From assembly GCA_964019055.1 (NCBI GenBank), contig OZ025210.1, positions 1,804,047 to 1,868,046 on the forward strand: a DNA stretch of 64,000 bases, written 5' to 3'. The notes beneath the pieces are model-generated. The model worked only from the letters and a program-made list of their open reading frames with translations. It searched no databases and was not told where the DNA came from. The position numbers and the translations under genes were made by a program. The DNA comes from Anthopleura xanthogrammica. Its lineage: Eukaryota; Cnidaria; Anthozoa; Actiniaria; Actiniidae. Positions 1-12,019 of the stretch are shown in pieces. Position 1 is the stretch's first letter. Each line of letters begins with the position of its first letter.

Positions 1-48
1 GGGATCCCAATCGTCAAGATTAGTGTCGCTGCTCGCTGCGCTCGCAGT

Positions 49-203
49 AATAGACGATTTTCGAGATGCACATAACGCAGGCGCAGACATGAAAAAGAGG
101 CATTTTCGGGCAAGACCGCGCGCTCTATGACTCTGCCCAAAAATGCCTCTTTTTCATGTCTGCGCCTGCGTTATGCGCTTGCGCATCTCGAAAATCGTCT
201 ATT
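49..203. mobile_element. MITE-like palindromic element, copy 1
   Basis: The two ends are inverted repeats: AATAGACGATTTTCGAGATG on the left, with its complement ending at 203. Internal inverted arms contain CAGGCGCAGACATGAAAAAG. A second, diverged copy lies at 27157-27334 with the same internal arms. No transposase reading frame is present and no clear target-site duplication is visible. This is a non-autonomous inverted-repeat element of unassigned superfamily. Confidence 0.75.
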
Positions 204-711
204 TTTCCAAGATCCAAATGCAGTATGGGTCTACTAAATGTTCATTTCGTTCCCTCATCACGCCGAACTCTAATATGATAAAGTAACTTTGTGCCAAGTT
301 TGTATTCAAAGCATGTATTACACATGCATGGAAAGGGCAGCGGCCGAGCCGGGGACTGTGGAAGAGTCTAAAGTCGCAGAATATTGAGAATCGCAGTAAT
401 ATTCATCGGAGAAAATATTTAATTTGAAAAGTTTTTTGAAGCAGGTATGCATGTGCAGAAGCAATCCTTGAAAAAATGGTGGCACATGCAGTGCTGGCTA
501 GACTCTGTACCTGCCGTGCGTGGCATTAGCCGCTGGGCGTTTTTCGTTCAGATTATGTTTGCATGCTCCTCTTGTCGCCCGCAATTATATGGCAAGGCTA
601 GGAGAGACAATTTTGATTTTCGGTCCGTACCGTAAGTTATGGACCGCAAATTGACCAATCATAGTGCGTGAAATTACCTTGCCATATAATTAATAACATT
701 TGGTATTTAAC

Positions 712-1087
712 CAAGGGAGCACGTTAAAATGTTGTTCGTGTTATTCGATCGTTTGTTAAGCTTGCGCGCGAGTAATCTACAATTTGACAGGCGTTCCTTA
801 TAGTATTTGGTTACGTAGCGCGCGCTACGAGAAGAATGAGACAGGCGTTCCTCGTCGACTTGGTCGGGCCGACGAAAATCGACGACGAATATTTTGCGAG
901 GAGCGACGAGTATCGTATAATATTACTCGTCATTCCACAAGTTCAAGCTCGGATCGCGATCGTAGACCTTTCGGCTTTTGTTCGGTCGCATGACGATTCC
1001 TCTCACAGCGCGCGCTCAGCTCCTTAACCAGATACGAGCAACGCCTGTCACATTGTAACACAAATAAAATTTTAACGTGCTCCCTTG
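712..1087. mobile_element. Inverted-repeat DNA transposon with 7-bp TSD
   Basis: The element begins CAAGGGAGCACGTTAAAAT and ends with the complement. It is flanked on both sides by ATTTAAC (705-711 and 1088-1094), a 7-bp target-site duplication. The motif ACAGGCGTT lies inside each arm and again in the interior. Its 376 bp hold only short ORFs, so it is non-autonomous. A TSD of 7-8 bp would fit a hAT-type element, but this is inference. Confidence 0.8.
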
Positions 1088-1094
1088 ATTTAAC

Positions 1095-1682
1095 TGAGAA
1101 TTTTCAGAGCAGAGCACGAAACTCGATCGTACATTAATATACGGAGAAAAAATATAGTAAAATAGATTCTACTAAGCTACAATAGAGTTGCAAGTCAAAA
1201 GTGATATCACCGACTGAAAAGCTAGCGCTAAAAGTTTCCATTTCTTATCAAGTTGTTCTGGCTTGCATATTAGCTTTTTGTTAGTAAAGACAAGAAGCCC
1301 TAAACATTAACAAATTCAAAACATTCAGGGTAGGGTCTAATCCATTCGCCATTCCCGTTTTCCAATTCCAATTCCCCATTCCTTGTTTTAGCATAATGTC
1401 CAGGCTATGTATATTTATAAACTGAACCCTAAACAATATAGTCAATGCGTCACCAAGGGGTGTCAATCGTTCCGAGGACCGAGGACCAATAAATTGAGTT
1501 AAAAACTTTAATGATATAACAATCAACCAATCACAAATGACTATTCTCTGACCTCAATACTTCCCACTAGAATCACGTGATAACCAAGTAACAAGAAGAA
1601 GCGACAAAAGTAAGCCGCCATATTTGTGTTTTCAGTAAATACGAAAGGAAAAGAGCTGAAGGTGGTCGTTTTAACGACAAAA
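1095..1682. other. Upstream region / presumed promoter of the APP-like gene
   Basis: This stretch holds no gene I can support. It should contain the promoter and 5' UTR of the APP-like gene starting at 1683. No clear TATA box was identified. Confidence 0.4.
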
Positions 1683-4600
1683 ATGATTCTACTTTCAGTG
1701 ATATTGTCTGTTAACCTTTTAACGGTAAGTGAAATTAGTTTTTTAGTTTCAATTTGGAGAAAATCATGTCGAAAATGCTTGTGTTCCGTTTGTTGGTGCT
1801 TGTCCTTCGAGCAGCGCGCCTTCGACCACATTATTGGTTCTTTCCTTCGCTATTTCTAGTGTAAATAAAATGTCTTTGTCGCTTTGAAAACTTTCTCCAA
1901 CGTTCAGATCTAATTGTTGCTGAGTCTTTAGTGTGTTTAGGTCGTAGAAAAGCTGTAAAGGGTTGAGGTATCGACCCTCATGTTTGTATATTGAGTGTTT
2001 CAACGATCTATTTCGCGTAACCACAGCCACAACGTCGCTGTAATTTTTACCGAGCAGGACATGCCTTCTTTGCCAAAAAAAACCCTCATATTATATCTAG
2101 GAATCATCTCTGGCTTCCCCTTCGTCATGAATTCTTTATCTGGAGTTTTAAAAACCGTTGTTTTGTTGTTGTTTTGAAACTTGATATCTCCGCACGGTTG
2201 TGGTGGTAAAACTTGCTGGCCTAAAATTACGCTATTTTTTTTACGATTCCGGAATTAAAATACACCATAAAGTCCCTCATAATAACACAGATCTATAATT
2301 TTTTATTACGAAAACGAATTACACCTATAATGGGATGTTTCCTGCCTATATTCTTAATGTTTAATTTCAAATGATTAAGTTTTCTATAGTCGTTCGTCTC
2401 GACGAGTTTGTGTCGAGTTCCTAATGGTTTTTGATGTCGATGAGAGATCGATGAAAAAAATTAATTCATCAATGTTACCTTATGTAGATGCTTGAAGAGT
2501 AATGATTTGCGACTGATTTTATAAAATAAAGATGGGTAAATTAAATCTAATCGAAGTTTATACAAAACTCCCCTAACACAAACTTCAAAAACCCTTATTT
2601 TGAGGACATTGTTTGATAATTGCTGATGATTTCAGGTTCGATACATCGAAATTTTATCTTCTCTCTTATTTTGATTTTTATGTTATTTTAGTTGATTCGA
2701 AATATCACTTGTTAAAGCATCCTTTATGCGAAATTCTTTTTCTCTAAAGATTCAAAAAATTACAAAAATACGAATTAATATATTTAGAGGAAATGTTGTA
2801 TCATAAAACATTTAAAAACTTCGAAAAATCTGTCTTTGCAAGTTCTCTGAAGAAACTTTGAGGGAAAAAAAGATAAAAATGATTGTGAATCAATTCCTAT
2901 GAGCACAAATATAGAATTTCGTATAAAATTTGTATTAAATATTTTCCACGAGTAAGGGAAATAATATGATAAGTTTTGAGAAACGGAAATTTCAAGCATT
3001 GCTAGAAATTATGCTCTGTTTTCAATTTCACTCTTAAGGAGTATAAGAGCTATATATGTATATAGTTTTTGTGTTATGTTGAAATAAAGCAATCAAGCTG
3101 AGCTTGTAATACGAATCTACATGTTTGCTCAGACAGCAACGATAAAAAATCCCTAAAAATTTAAACATTTTGCAAGTTTTTTTTGGACATTTACTTATTC
3201 AATTTTCGAATTCTGTAATAAAATGTCATTCTTAGTCAACAAAAATTGTGGGTGCTTGTAGATTCTTATTAACACTCACTATATGAAGAACATAATTTTG
3301 AGGGATACTTTCACTTGTTCTTTATTAATAATTCATAGGTGGGGAGTTTCATTATATCTCTATTCATACAGTTACTTTGGTGGTTAGTATTCCAACGAGT
3401 TGATTAAAAACAATATTTTGTTCGAACTTTCCTACTCAATATTGAATCAATGAACTTGATATTAAGAAATGTTTCTGAATGAAATTATTCATGTGTAAAC
3501 ATGCTCTGGTATTGTAATTATAATAGAAAGATTTTCAGTATTATCAGCTGCATGACATGAATTTTTTTCAACATACGTTTCCTTCAGTGGTGCAAGATTT
3601 TGTCACAATAATTGATTTGTAACAACTACCTCCATCATCCCTACCTAAACCTCTATATATTAAGAACCAAACCATAGCAAATAAAACCAAAAATTAATTT
3701 AATCATTGCCTGAAGTTATACCAAAGGGATTTTATAATAAGCTTATAATTTAAAGAAATGCCTCCAATTCGTTATTTATTCAAATAAAAAAAAAACTTAA
3801 TTCTAAGTATAATTTAAAGTTTTTCTTTTTTCATTTTCGTGCTCTCTGCTTATTTTCATGTTGCTTTTTTGTCAGGATGGAAAAAGAAATTGAAAACTTT
3901 GTCAGTCTTGATAATTGTTTTAGAGCTAATTTCAATGTCATTATTTCGGAGCTATCGCAAGGTGTTAACTCAATTCCTACAATAAACACAGTTATTTTTT
4001 TCTTTCATTACTGACGCCAACATTGTTCAAGAATTACATGTTTCAACAGAGATGTTCTTATTGAAAAGTGTTTATCAATATTTGCATCAAGAGTTTTTTC
4101 TTCATTAACAGCTGTCTAGTTTCGTTACCATAGCAACTTTGACTTATTTCTGTGTTTGAAAAAGATTAGTGTATAACTTCCTTTTCTGGTAATATGTAAT
4201 CTTGTTTGTGATATCGAAGTCTTAATTCTTCAATTTGATCTATGTTGGATTATTTTTCTTATATTTATTTTAACTCACCATTTTTATCAAACAAAGAATT
4301 ATGGAATTTGATTGCAAAAAAACTTCATGGCAATTTAGTTTTTTCAATATTTTTACTTTGAAGGGTGAAAAAAGGAAAAAGTCAAACTGATACATTTTAC
4401 ACGACTCTACAAAACGACTTGACCTGACTATGAAATTTTATTGATGAATAAGTCTGTAATGATCATGCTGTCAGTGCTTAGAATAACATCCGGTCCTCAA
4501 AAAATGTCAGAATTGTAACTTGTCTGGTCAAATTTTTGCCTTGCCAGTCATTTTGAACCATAATATTGAGCCAGAAATGAGGTGATGAAGCTAAAACTAA

Positions 4601-7600
4601 ATAGCCAATGTGCATGAGCTCAAAATTTTAGCACAAAGCATGATGGGAAAGTGAGTGAATTCATCTGACCAATTTTCCTTCAACATTTTTCTATGGAAAT
4701 GAAAGTATTTCAACAGACGAAAATAACAGAGTAATTTTTTTCTGACAGTTCCTTTGATTTCCCCATCTCTTTTATATAGGACTCACTTTCCCAAAGTGCT
4801 TTGTGAGCTTTGATGCACATTGCCTATTGGTTAGTAATCATGACCAGCACTGACCGGTTTTTATTTTAAGCCCTGTGCCATACCCATACCATATCCTACA
4901 CCATTTTATAGGCATATGAATTCTAAATTAAATTTAAAAAAAGACCTATGACAGAGTGCTGCACTTTAGAAAACTACCGGTATTAATATTAATTTTGCTC
5001 ATTAAAAGCCTTTATATTACAGAGAGAAAAGTAATTTGGCAATTTAGGTGTGCTATCTCTTTCACGAAATCATTTCTTCCAGCAATAATTAATAGGATTA
5101 AGCCATTAGACTCTAAAGGCTCATTTGAACGTGGGTTATTAATTTAGAGAGAGAAAATGATGAGTAGTTAGTTTTAGAGGTATGTGTAGTCAGATGATAT
5201 TTTTAAAATGTTCCTAGAATTAATAGATCAAAGCTGTAAAGAAAAAAGCTGTAAAATAAAATAACATTAGAGATAAAATGTAAGATAATTGAGCAAAAAA
5301 TTAAATTTAGTAAAAATTTGAGCAAAAAATTGAATTGAAAAATGAATGAATGAAAGAAATGAACAAATGGAAGGGTTGTTTTAGGGTCCATTTATTCTTT
5401 AATTATTTTTGTCGAACAAATTGTAGAACAATAGGTTAGGTTTTCTTATGTATGATTAATTGTATTGCGTGGGTGAAAAGCAGGATTTCCGGCACTTTAA
5501 AATAGGTTTCCATTACACCCATTTTCATAATTACTTCACCAACACAGCCCAAGATGTCTGGGTTTTAAAATTATGAAAATGGCTTGAATCCCAATAAATG
5601 CTGCCTCATAATTCCTCTAATATGAATGCAACATATGTTTGATCTTGAAGGTATTGTGTGTTGCTAGTGAAGACACACCCAAGCATGAGCCCAAGGTTGC
5701 ATTCTGGTGTGGTAAGGTGAACCAACATATTGATATTACCAATGGAAAATGGGTGACTGATAAAAATGGAAAATCCATGTGTGCAACTTCAGCAAAAGAA
5801 ATCTTGAGGTAGGATTATGTTTTGTGTTGTAGAATGAAGGATTTGTACTTTTTATACATTAAGTAAAAGTGTAGCAGCAAGGTCATGGACAGTAAAGACT
5901 GTGAATGAAAGAATGAATAGATTCAAAGTGTATAGACAGATGGATGGGAGGAGGGATACTTGAGTGGAGTGGATGGATGAGTGGAGAGATGGTTGGATAG
6001 GTAGATGGATGGTAGGATAAATTATAACAAAATGGTTGAACAGAAAAGTGGATAGTTGGATGCAAGAATGAATGGACAAATGAATGGATTAATAAGACAT
6101 TATAAAATCAGTCATATTTACTACCAGTATCTAATCATGTCATTCTATTAATATTCAGGTACTGCAAACATGTGTACTCACCAATGGATATACAGAACAT
6201 CGTGGAGGAAAACACCCCTGAAACAGTTAACAAGTGGTGTGACCCTAACAATGTAAACTGTACTGGTGTTAAGAAGGTCACAGCCTACAGATGTTTAGGT
6301 AAGTGTTGATACATCTCCTGGATCCTAGGTTGTGCTCTTTCATAGTGGCACTCAGCTCTTGGCTCTCAGCTTCAATATTTTATTTATGGAATCAAAATCA
6401 CATGAGAGTAGAGTTTGTTAGGTCCTCTGAATTGAGGTTTTTCTCTGGTTTCTCCAGGTTTCCTCCCTCCACAAAACCTAACATGCTAATTTCCAATTTG
6501 ATCTGCGAGTAAGCCATACCCTGATATTGATCAGTCCAGGGGTTGCTTTAGGGTGTCAAAAACAATTATTTTCCCCACAGTGAATAATAAGGCTACTAAT
6601 AGGCCAATAGAAATCAAAACAAATGAAAGTTCCAAAAATCATTATATTTTTTATTCAACCATAATCTTTCATTTTAGTGGGTGCATTTGAAGCAGATGCT
6701 TTGCTGGTGCCAAAAGGCTGCAGATTTGAACATCTGCACAAAGGCAGCAAATGCAAGTCTCATGATGAGTGGAAAGGCAAGGCTGTCGACAAGTGCAAGG
6801 AACAGGGGATGATCCTGAAGAATTATGGAGTCTTGATACCTTGTGACACAGGGAAGTTTACTGGGGTAGAATTCGTATGCTGCCCTCAGAACATGACCAC
6901 TGAGGTGCCGACGGACAGCTCCCGTGTGATGCCTCTTATCGGTGGAGCAGAAGATGTTGATCAGCCAGAGACAACACCAAAGCCCACTACATTTGTGGAG
7001 AAGCTGGAGCATGAGATTAAGAAAGTATCGAAACATCTGACTGGCAAATCTATTGGTGAGTGGTTAACCTTTGAATATTTGCTAGGTAATAATTTCCAAG
7101 TGTGGTGTGTCAGTAAAGCATGCGATTCCCAGCTCTGTGGTCTCGGGTTTGGTACTTGGACTGGCATGCAAGTAGAGTTGGTTGGGTCTCTTTCTTGATT
7201 TGCAGGTTTTTCTCTGGGTTTTCCAGTTTCCATCCCCCAGAAAAACTTAACATAGTACTATTATATACCTAGTACCAATTGGACATTATATTCTTTGTTC
7301 TGTTTCAGGCTGTGATCACAAGAAGTACCACCAGCGCCGCAAGAACATGGAGAATGGACATCGTCAGCGCATGTCTCGTGTCATCAAACAGTGGGAGGCA
7401 TCTGAGAAGCGTTACAATATCTTGAAGAATGATGATCAAAAGCAGGCAGAGGAAATGATTCAAGGTATTTTGAAGGTGTTTAACACTTTCACCCTTAAGT
7501 ATTATCCCTTCAATTTCAAGTCTTCTAAACTTAAACTTGGTTTGAGGCCCCTAACAGGGCTAAAAATAATGTCTGCTAAATCGCCAGGTTGTGACTGATC

Positions 7601-9427
7601 AGGTGCACTGCCTGAAGAAACAGTTGGCGCGAGACATTTTCATTGACTGGCCGTTATTTTGAGCTCTCCTCTACAGAATTGTTATTGATCTGTAGATGTA
7701 TTAAGTGCCTTCAGCCATACAGTATGTATCCTCATCACTCCACATTCAATAGTGTATTATATAATCAAACTTTTAATGCTGTCAATCCTGTTTTAGGAGT
7801 GATGGAGAGGTTCAAGAAAACTATTGCCAATTTGGAAAACCAGGCAAAAATCGAACGTCATCAGCTGCATTCAGAACACCATCAGTGTGTGCAAATTGAT
7901 TTGAATGACAAGAAGAACAAACACTTGAAAGCATTCTTAAAGGCCTTGAAGAAAACTCCTTCAGATGAAAATGGAGTGTTGACAGCTGTGAGGAAATTCA
8001 TGAAAGTCTGCACTGAAGATCGCATACACAAGTAAGTAGTTCAATGCTGCAACCATGTTATCCTGTGTTCAGGGTTAGTGCTACTCCTTTAAATCCTTGA
8101 AAAGTTCTGGAATTCAAAACCCATTTTTTAAGTGCACGTAAAAAGCCCTTGAAAATAGAAAAGTTGTTGAATACTCCTAGAAAAGCCCTTGAAAAGCCCT
8201 CTATGCCTAGTTTATTATGGTTGGTTGGTTACTACTTTCCATCATTTTACATCATTGTTATCAAGCTTAAATACCCTAACTATATCAACAAGATATCTTA
8301 TTTAGAGTTCATATATATCATTTTAGCCGTCGTAATTTTGAATACATGAGCAAGATTAACCCAGAGAAATTGGACGAACTAAGAGAAACCTTCCACAACC
8401 ATCTTGAGGGTATCAACCAGCGTATCAATGATACAATGATGCTACTCTACAAGTTGCCTAAAATTGCACGTAAATTTTACTTTGAGTTGCCGACATGGGC
8501 ACCCAAACCAAAAGTACTGGTGAGTTCAAGCAAATCTTTACATATTTCTAGAATGCATTAATAATTAAACAAAAAATCCCTATCAAACATGTGAATTCTT
8601 CAAACCATTCGAATGAAGAGTGACAAAACTGCATGGGTTTCATTTGAGGTGATTTCCAATTTGTGTCAATGTGGGATGTTCAACAGCTAAATCGCAAGCT
8701 TTCAACAGAATTATTTCTGACTGACAGCACATGATGGTCAGTGTTTGACCACCATTTGGAGCAGAGATAGTGAAATTCAAAGACTTTTATCAGCTGGTTG
8801 AAGCCCAGCAATTGTCTCCTGTTGCAATGGATTGTAAAGGGGAAGTTATGGATGCAAGATACCATAGCTTCTTGATTGCATTCCTGATTGAATGCAGAAG
8901 TTTTGGAAACATAAAAGGGCTTGTTGCATTAATACAATGTAAATTCATTAATAGGTATTAATAGCACAGTCTGTTTGTTTGACTTGCAGCCAACAGAAAT
9001 GCCTACTGCAACAGAGATCAAGACCGAGAAGGCTGATGTCATGGCTGGGGGAGCATCAAATGATCATGGTCAAATTTTGAATGCCGTACACAGCATGCAT
9101 GGTAAGCACCGACACTCTGACGCCAAGAAACAACATCTGCGACACAAACACAAGAAAGACCCAGAAGATAGGCAAGAAGATGAGGAAAAATGGGAGAGAC
9201 CTCAGCCACCTGCAACCTTTGCTGTAGTGATCGGCCTCAGCTGTGGTGCCCTTGTCATCATGATTTTCATCATCATCATCATGGCAATGCGCAAATCACG
9301 AAGCAGCAACCCCACAAAGACTGTACTGGTTGACCCTGACAATGACGGCAACTCTGAGCAGCAACATCTGGCTAATCTTCAGGAGAATGGGTATGAGAAC
9401 CCTGTTTACAAGCTCGCTCAATACTAA
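1683..9427 (+). CDS. APP-like: Amyloid precursor protein (APP)-like type I membrane protein, 8 exons
   Basis: Exons: 1683-1724, 5651-5808, 6159-6298, 6678-7055, 7309-7464, 7797-8031, 8327-8519, 8990-9427; 579 aa. A signal peptide (from MILLSVILSVNLL) leads into the E1 domain: growth-factor-like part (FWCGKVN, NGKW) and copper-binding fold ending GVEFVCCP. A short acidic linker follows, then the helical E2 domain across exons 5-7 (HRQRMSRVIKQWEASEKR; YMSKINPEKLDELRETFHNH). A histidine/lysine-rich stretch precedes the transmembrane helix (about residues 510-534). The 45-residue tail holds NGYENPVYK, the NPxY site read by PTB adaptors such as Fe65, X11 and Dab in known APPs. No Kunitz exon is visible and there is no A-beta-like segment. 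The start is the first ATG giving a signal peptide. The GTG upstream at 1626 is not a start. As in the family, it should act at the cell surface and be cut by secretases (inference). Confidence 0.95.
1725..5650 (+). other. Intron 1 of the APP-like gene (3.9 kb)
   Basis: A long AT-rich intron between the signal-peptide exon and E1. Apart from the repeats at 4470-4880 I see no coding exon in it. The donor is GTAAGT at 1725 and the acceptor is TTGAAG ending at 5650. Confidence 0.8.
4470..4880 (-). mobile_element. Dispersed repeat interrupted by a second element (4601-4827)
   Basis: The flanks (about 4470-4600 and 4828-4880) match, in reverse complement, one continuous repeat at 14707-14886. Shared text includes GCCTTGCC, TTGAGCCAGAAA, GAGCTAAAACTAA, ATCATGACCAGCA and TTTTAAGCCCTG. 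The middle part is an inverted-repeat element, ATAGCCAATGTGCAT to ATGCACATTGCCTAT. It sits exactly where the other copy is uninterrupted. Confidence 0.65.
5885..6090. repeat. Degenerate ATGG/ATGA tetranucleotide repeat
   Basis: Diverged tandem GGAT/GAAT/GATG tetranucleotides within intron 2 of the APP-like gene. The reading frames seen through it on the - strand (Ile/His/Pro/Ser-rich) come from the repeat and are not genes. Confidence 0.8.
6430..6560 (+). mobile_element. SINE fragment (3' part)
   Basis: It contains the family's central block (GGTTTTTCTCTGGTTTCTCC, CCTCCCTCCACAAAACC) and tail block (ATCTGCGAGTAAGCC, TGATCAGTCC). The tRNA-like head is not evident. It lies in intron 3 of the APP-like gene. 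Confidence 0.6.
7100..7262 (+). mobile_element. tRNA-related SINE copy
   Basis: A degraded tRNA-like head (around GTCTCGGGTTTGGTACTTGG) is followed by AAGTAGAGTTGGTTGGGTCTC and the central block GGTTTTTCTCTGGGTTTTCC. It occupies most of intron 4 of the APP-like gene. Confidence 0.6.
8628..8835 (+). repeat. Dispersed repeat, copy in intron 7 of the APP-like gene
   Basis: Reverse complement of 13712-13890. Both carry CAGCACATGATGGTCAGTG (variant CAGCACATGGTGGTCAGTG), TTTGACCACCATTTGGAGCA, TTATCAGCTG and TTTCATTTGA. No coding content is supported. Confidence 0.6.
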
Positions 9428-10437
9428 TAAGAACATTTTCTAGCATTTTCTCTTCAACATAGGCAACAGTGTACTACAATAACCCAATTCGTAGATTACT
9501 TAAGCCTTGCACTAGGTTTTGAGTCAGATCCTCGATGTCATTGTCACTTATGCTTCGGCATAGCAGAATTTTCTTTCTTTATGTGCTAGATTGTTCATAG
9601 CAGGATTTCTGTATATGGTAAATTTTTTAACTGGCATAATTTGATATCTTTGTGTTTCTTTTCTTTTTTCTAATTGGTATATTGAAGAATTTTTTCTTTG
9701 TGGTATAGCAATCTCTTTTGTAGCAGAAATCATTTAATTTCTTTTTGGTGATTTTTTTTAAGTGTCATTGATATCTTTCGTGTTTGCTTTCTTTTTCTGC
9801 TTGTCTTTTATAGATTTGGTTAATTATACTAGTATTATAAGAGTATACATTTTTCTAGCATGTTAGGAAAATTAAGGGATGAAACATCATAGGATTGACT
9901 CATTTGTATTAAAGTTTATTGCATTGAGAAGCTCTATGTCATTTCACATCTGAACTGAACAGATGAATTTCAGATGATATGATTTCATATCTATGGTAAA
10001 GAATCGTGCACCACCGCTGGAGTTTGATTGGATTATTTCTATTACCGCACATGCTGACTTCAAGCTAAATGTGCTGGAGTTCTAAATGCCTTCCTAAACA
10101 GGACAGAAATGAAAAAGAGCAATGCAATAAGTTTGAATATAAAGTATTGTGCAAAACAGTTTTACCATTCTGCACTTATTCTACACTATACAGTACTGAG
10201 TGAGTGACTTGGATAAGCACTATGTAACATCAAACAAACGCTTGGTATATTTTAAAATGAATGTGAATTAGGTACAAAAAAACTCAAAGCCCCCAAAAGA
10301 AAATATTATAAGAGCTCTGCTCTATCAGCGGCGGTAAGATAAATATCTAAATTTCTTCATAAAAGTTTAGAGAATCTTAAAAAGTAGTTTGTGCATGTGT
10401 CAACTTTCTATTTAAATAATTGATTCATTAATAATCC

Positions 10438-10443
10438 AATAAA
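10438..10443 (+). promoter_or_regulatory. Candidate polyadenylation signal (AATAAA), APP-like gene
   Basis: AATAAA about 1.0 kb after the stop codon. The earlier ATTAAA near 9907 is an alternative. Assigned by position only. Confidence 0.35.
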
Positions 10444-11655
10444 TGTTCATTTAGGTTGAGTGGGATGATTATATAAATTTGATTATGAAAATTGGTATTT
10501 ATGTTGGACTTTAGTAAGTTAAGGAATCATTATTATATCTTAACATATTACTTTCAAAAGTGACTTAGTATTTATGGCGAGAGAGAGTGACGTCAACAGT
10601 GCCGTCAAAGTTATGCAACATACAGGATTGCATATTAAAATGAGGTTGATTCTAAAATGAGCCAAGGATACTGTGAAGTCATTTTCTCTCTGTCTTACAA
10701 AAAAACTTGTATTTATTCAATAAGTTCATTCTTATGCACAACAGACTCTAGTCCAAAAACTGGTTGCCAGGTACTATGGGTTGCTTGTTTCTTGTATCCA
10801 TGCAGCAGCTAGTTTTAGAGGACTTATAACTTCACGTTTGTCAATGTATTTTGTTTGTGTAAAGCAAAAATTAACTGTGTTGATGTTGTGGTGGTTTGAT
10901 GAATGCAGTACATAGATTGATGTATGGTTGCTCCTCGTAATGATCATTACGTTGTTGAAAGACATACAGATGGCTGTCACATTACTGTCACAATCTGATT
11001 GATAAGTAGTTATCTTGTTTCAATGATTTGTTGAATACAGCAAATTTTGTATGGCTGTGAAATGTGAAAATGCACTGTGCTGTGATCATGACCGTGCCAT
11101 CAAGTATTTTGACTTGACGTCATCAGGTCTTAAGGTAACAGTGCTGTGCCATGCTGTTTCACAATCATATGAAATCTTCTCTCCATGTGACAGGGTAATA
11201 TTGACCAGCAAACATGTGTCAGCTGACAATCACCCAACTAAAGGCTGTGCGGCCAACTATCGGCCAACTATTTGCCATGCATTGGCAGTGCCTTTAGATT
11301 TTTAGATCCTGTGCCTGAGGGCTAATACAGTACAGAACTTTTGTGTGTGTCATTCAGCAGGTACAACACTCTCATTTCTATGGGTTTATGTTACTATAAT
11401 TAACAAACCATTGCTTCATCTTTGTAACAACCTTTTGGTTTCTTGTAATAAACTTATTTATCTTAAAATGTGTCAAATTGTTTACTTATTTGTTAGTGGA
11501 GCAAAACCCAGGTATTTGATGGATTTCTTCCTCTTTACACAACCTTAAAAAACTACATTATTCTACTTACCATTTCCTAATGCAGCACTACGAAAAGAAA
11601 GGTAGAATACTCAAGAGAAATATAAAATCATTGAACCTATAAATGCAAGATTTTT

Positions 11656-11805
11656 AAGCCTGGTTCACACAAGCGTCATAATCGTAAGCAACATACGGAG
11701 TATTGCATTTATCACTTAGGTGTGAAAAAAGATAATGATCAGTATGCTACTGAGTCTGCAAGTGTTGCTTACAACTGTACAATTACAATGCTCTGAACCA
11801 GGCTT
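11656..11805. mobile_element. Inverted-repeat element (MITE-like), 150 bp
   Basis: Begins AAGCCTGGTTCACACAAGCG and ends with GCTCTGAACCAGGCTT. The arms also share CGTAAGCAACA / TGTTGCTTAC. There is no ORF and no obvious TSD. Confidence 0.6.
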
Positions 11806-12019
11806 CTAGCATCCACAAATGGCAGTGGAAGATGGTATCTAGTTTTAGCAACAAAGTTAGACGTACCCACTGTGTTTGAATTATAAGTTTTTTTAATTTT
11901 CACTCAACATTTTTTAATACTAGTTTACTTATAATAAAACAAATTGTAAAAAGTATTCTAAGGTTTGAGAACAATTGCTAACTGATGGGTAACAGTTTTG
12001 CAGTATTTTATATTTTCTT

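Larger units (their letters stand above)
9428..12019. other. Convergent intergenic region between APP-like and TOM70 genes
   Basis: Holds the 3' UTRs of both genes. ATTAAA near 9907 and AATAAA at 10438-10443 are candidate polyadenylation signals for the APP-like gene. An inverted-repeat element lies at 11656-11805. No further gene is supported. Confidence 0.6.

Noticed and set aside
1626..1682. Upstream extension of the APP-like start
   Set aside because: The apparent start at 1626 is GTG. The ATG at 1683 gives a proper signal peptide.
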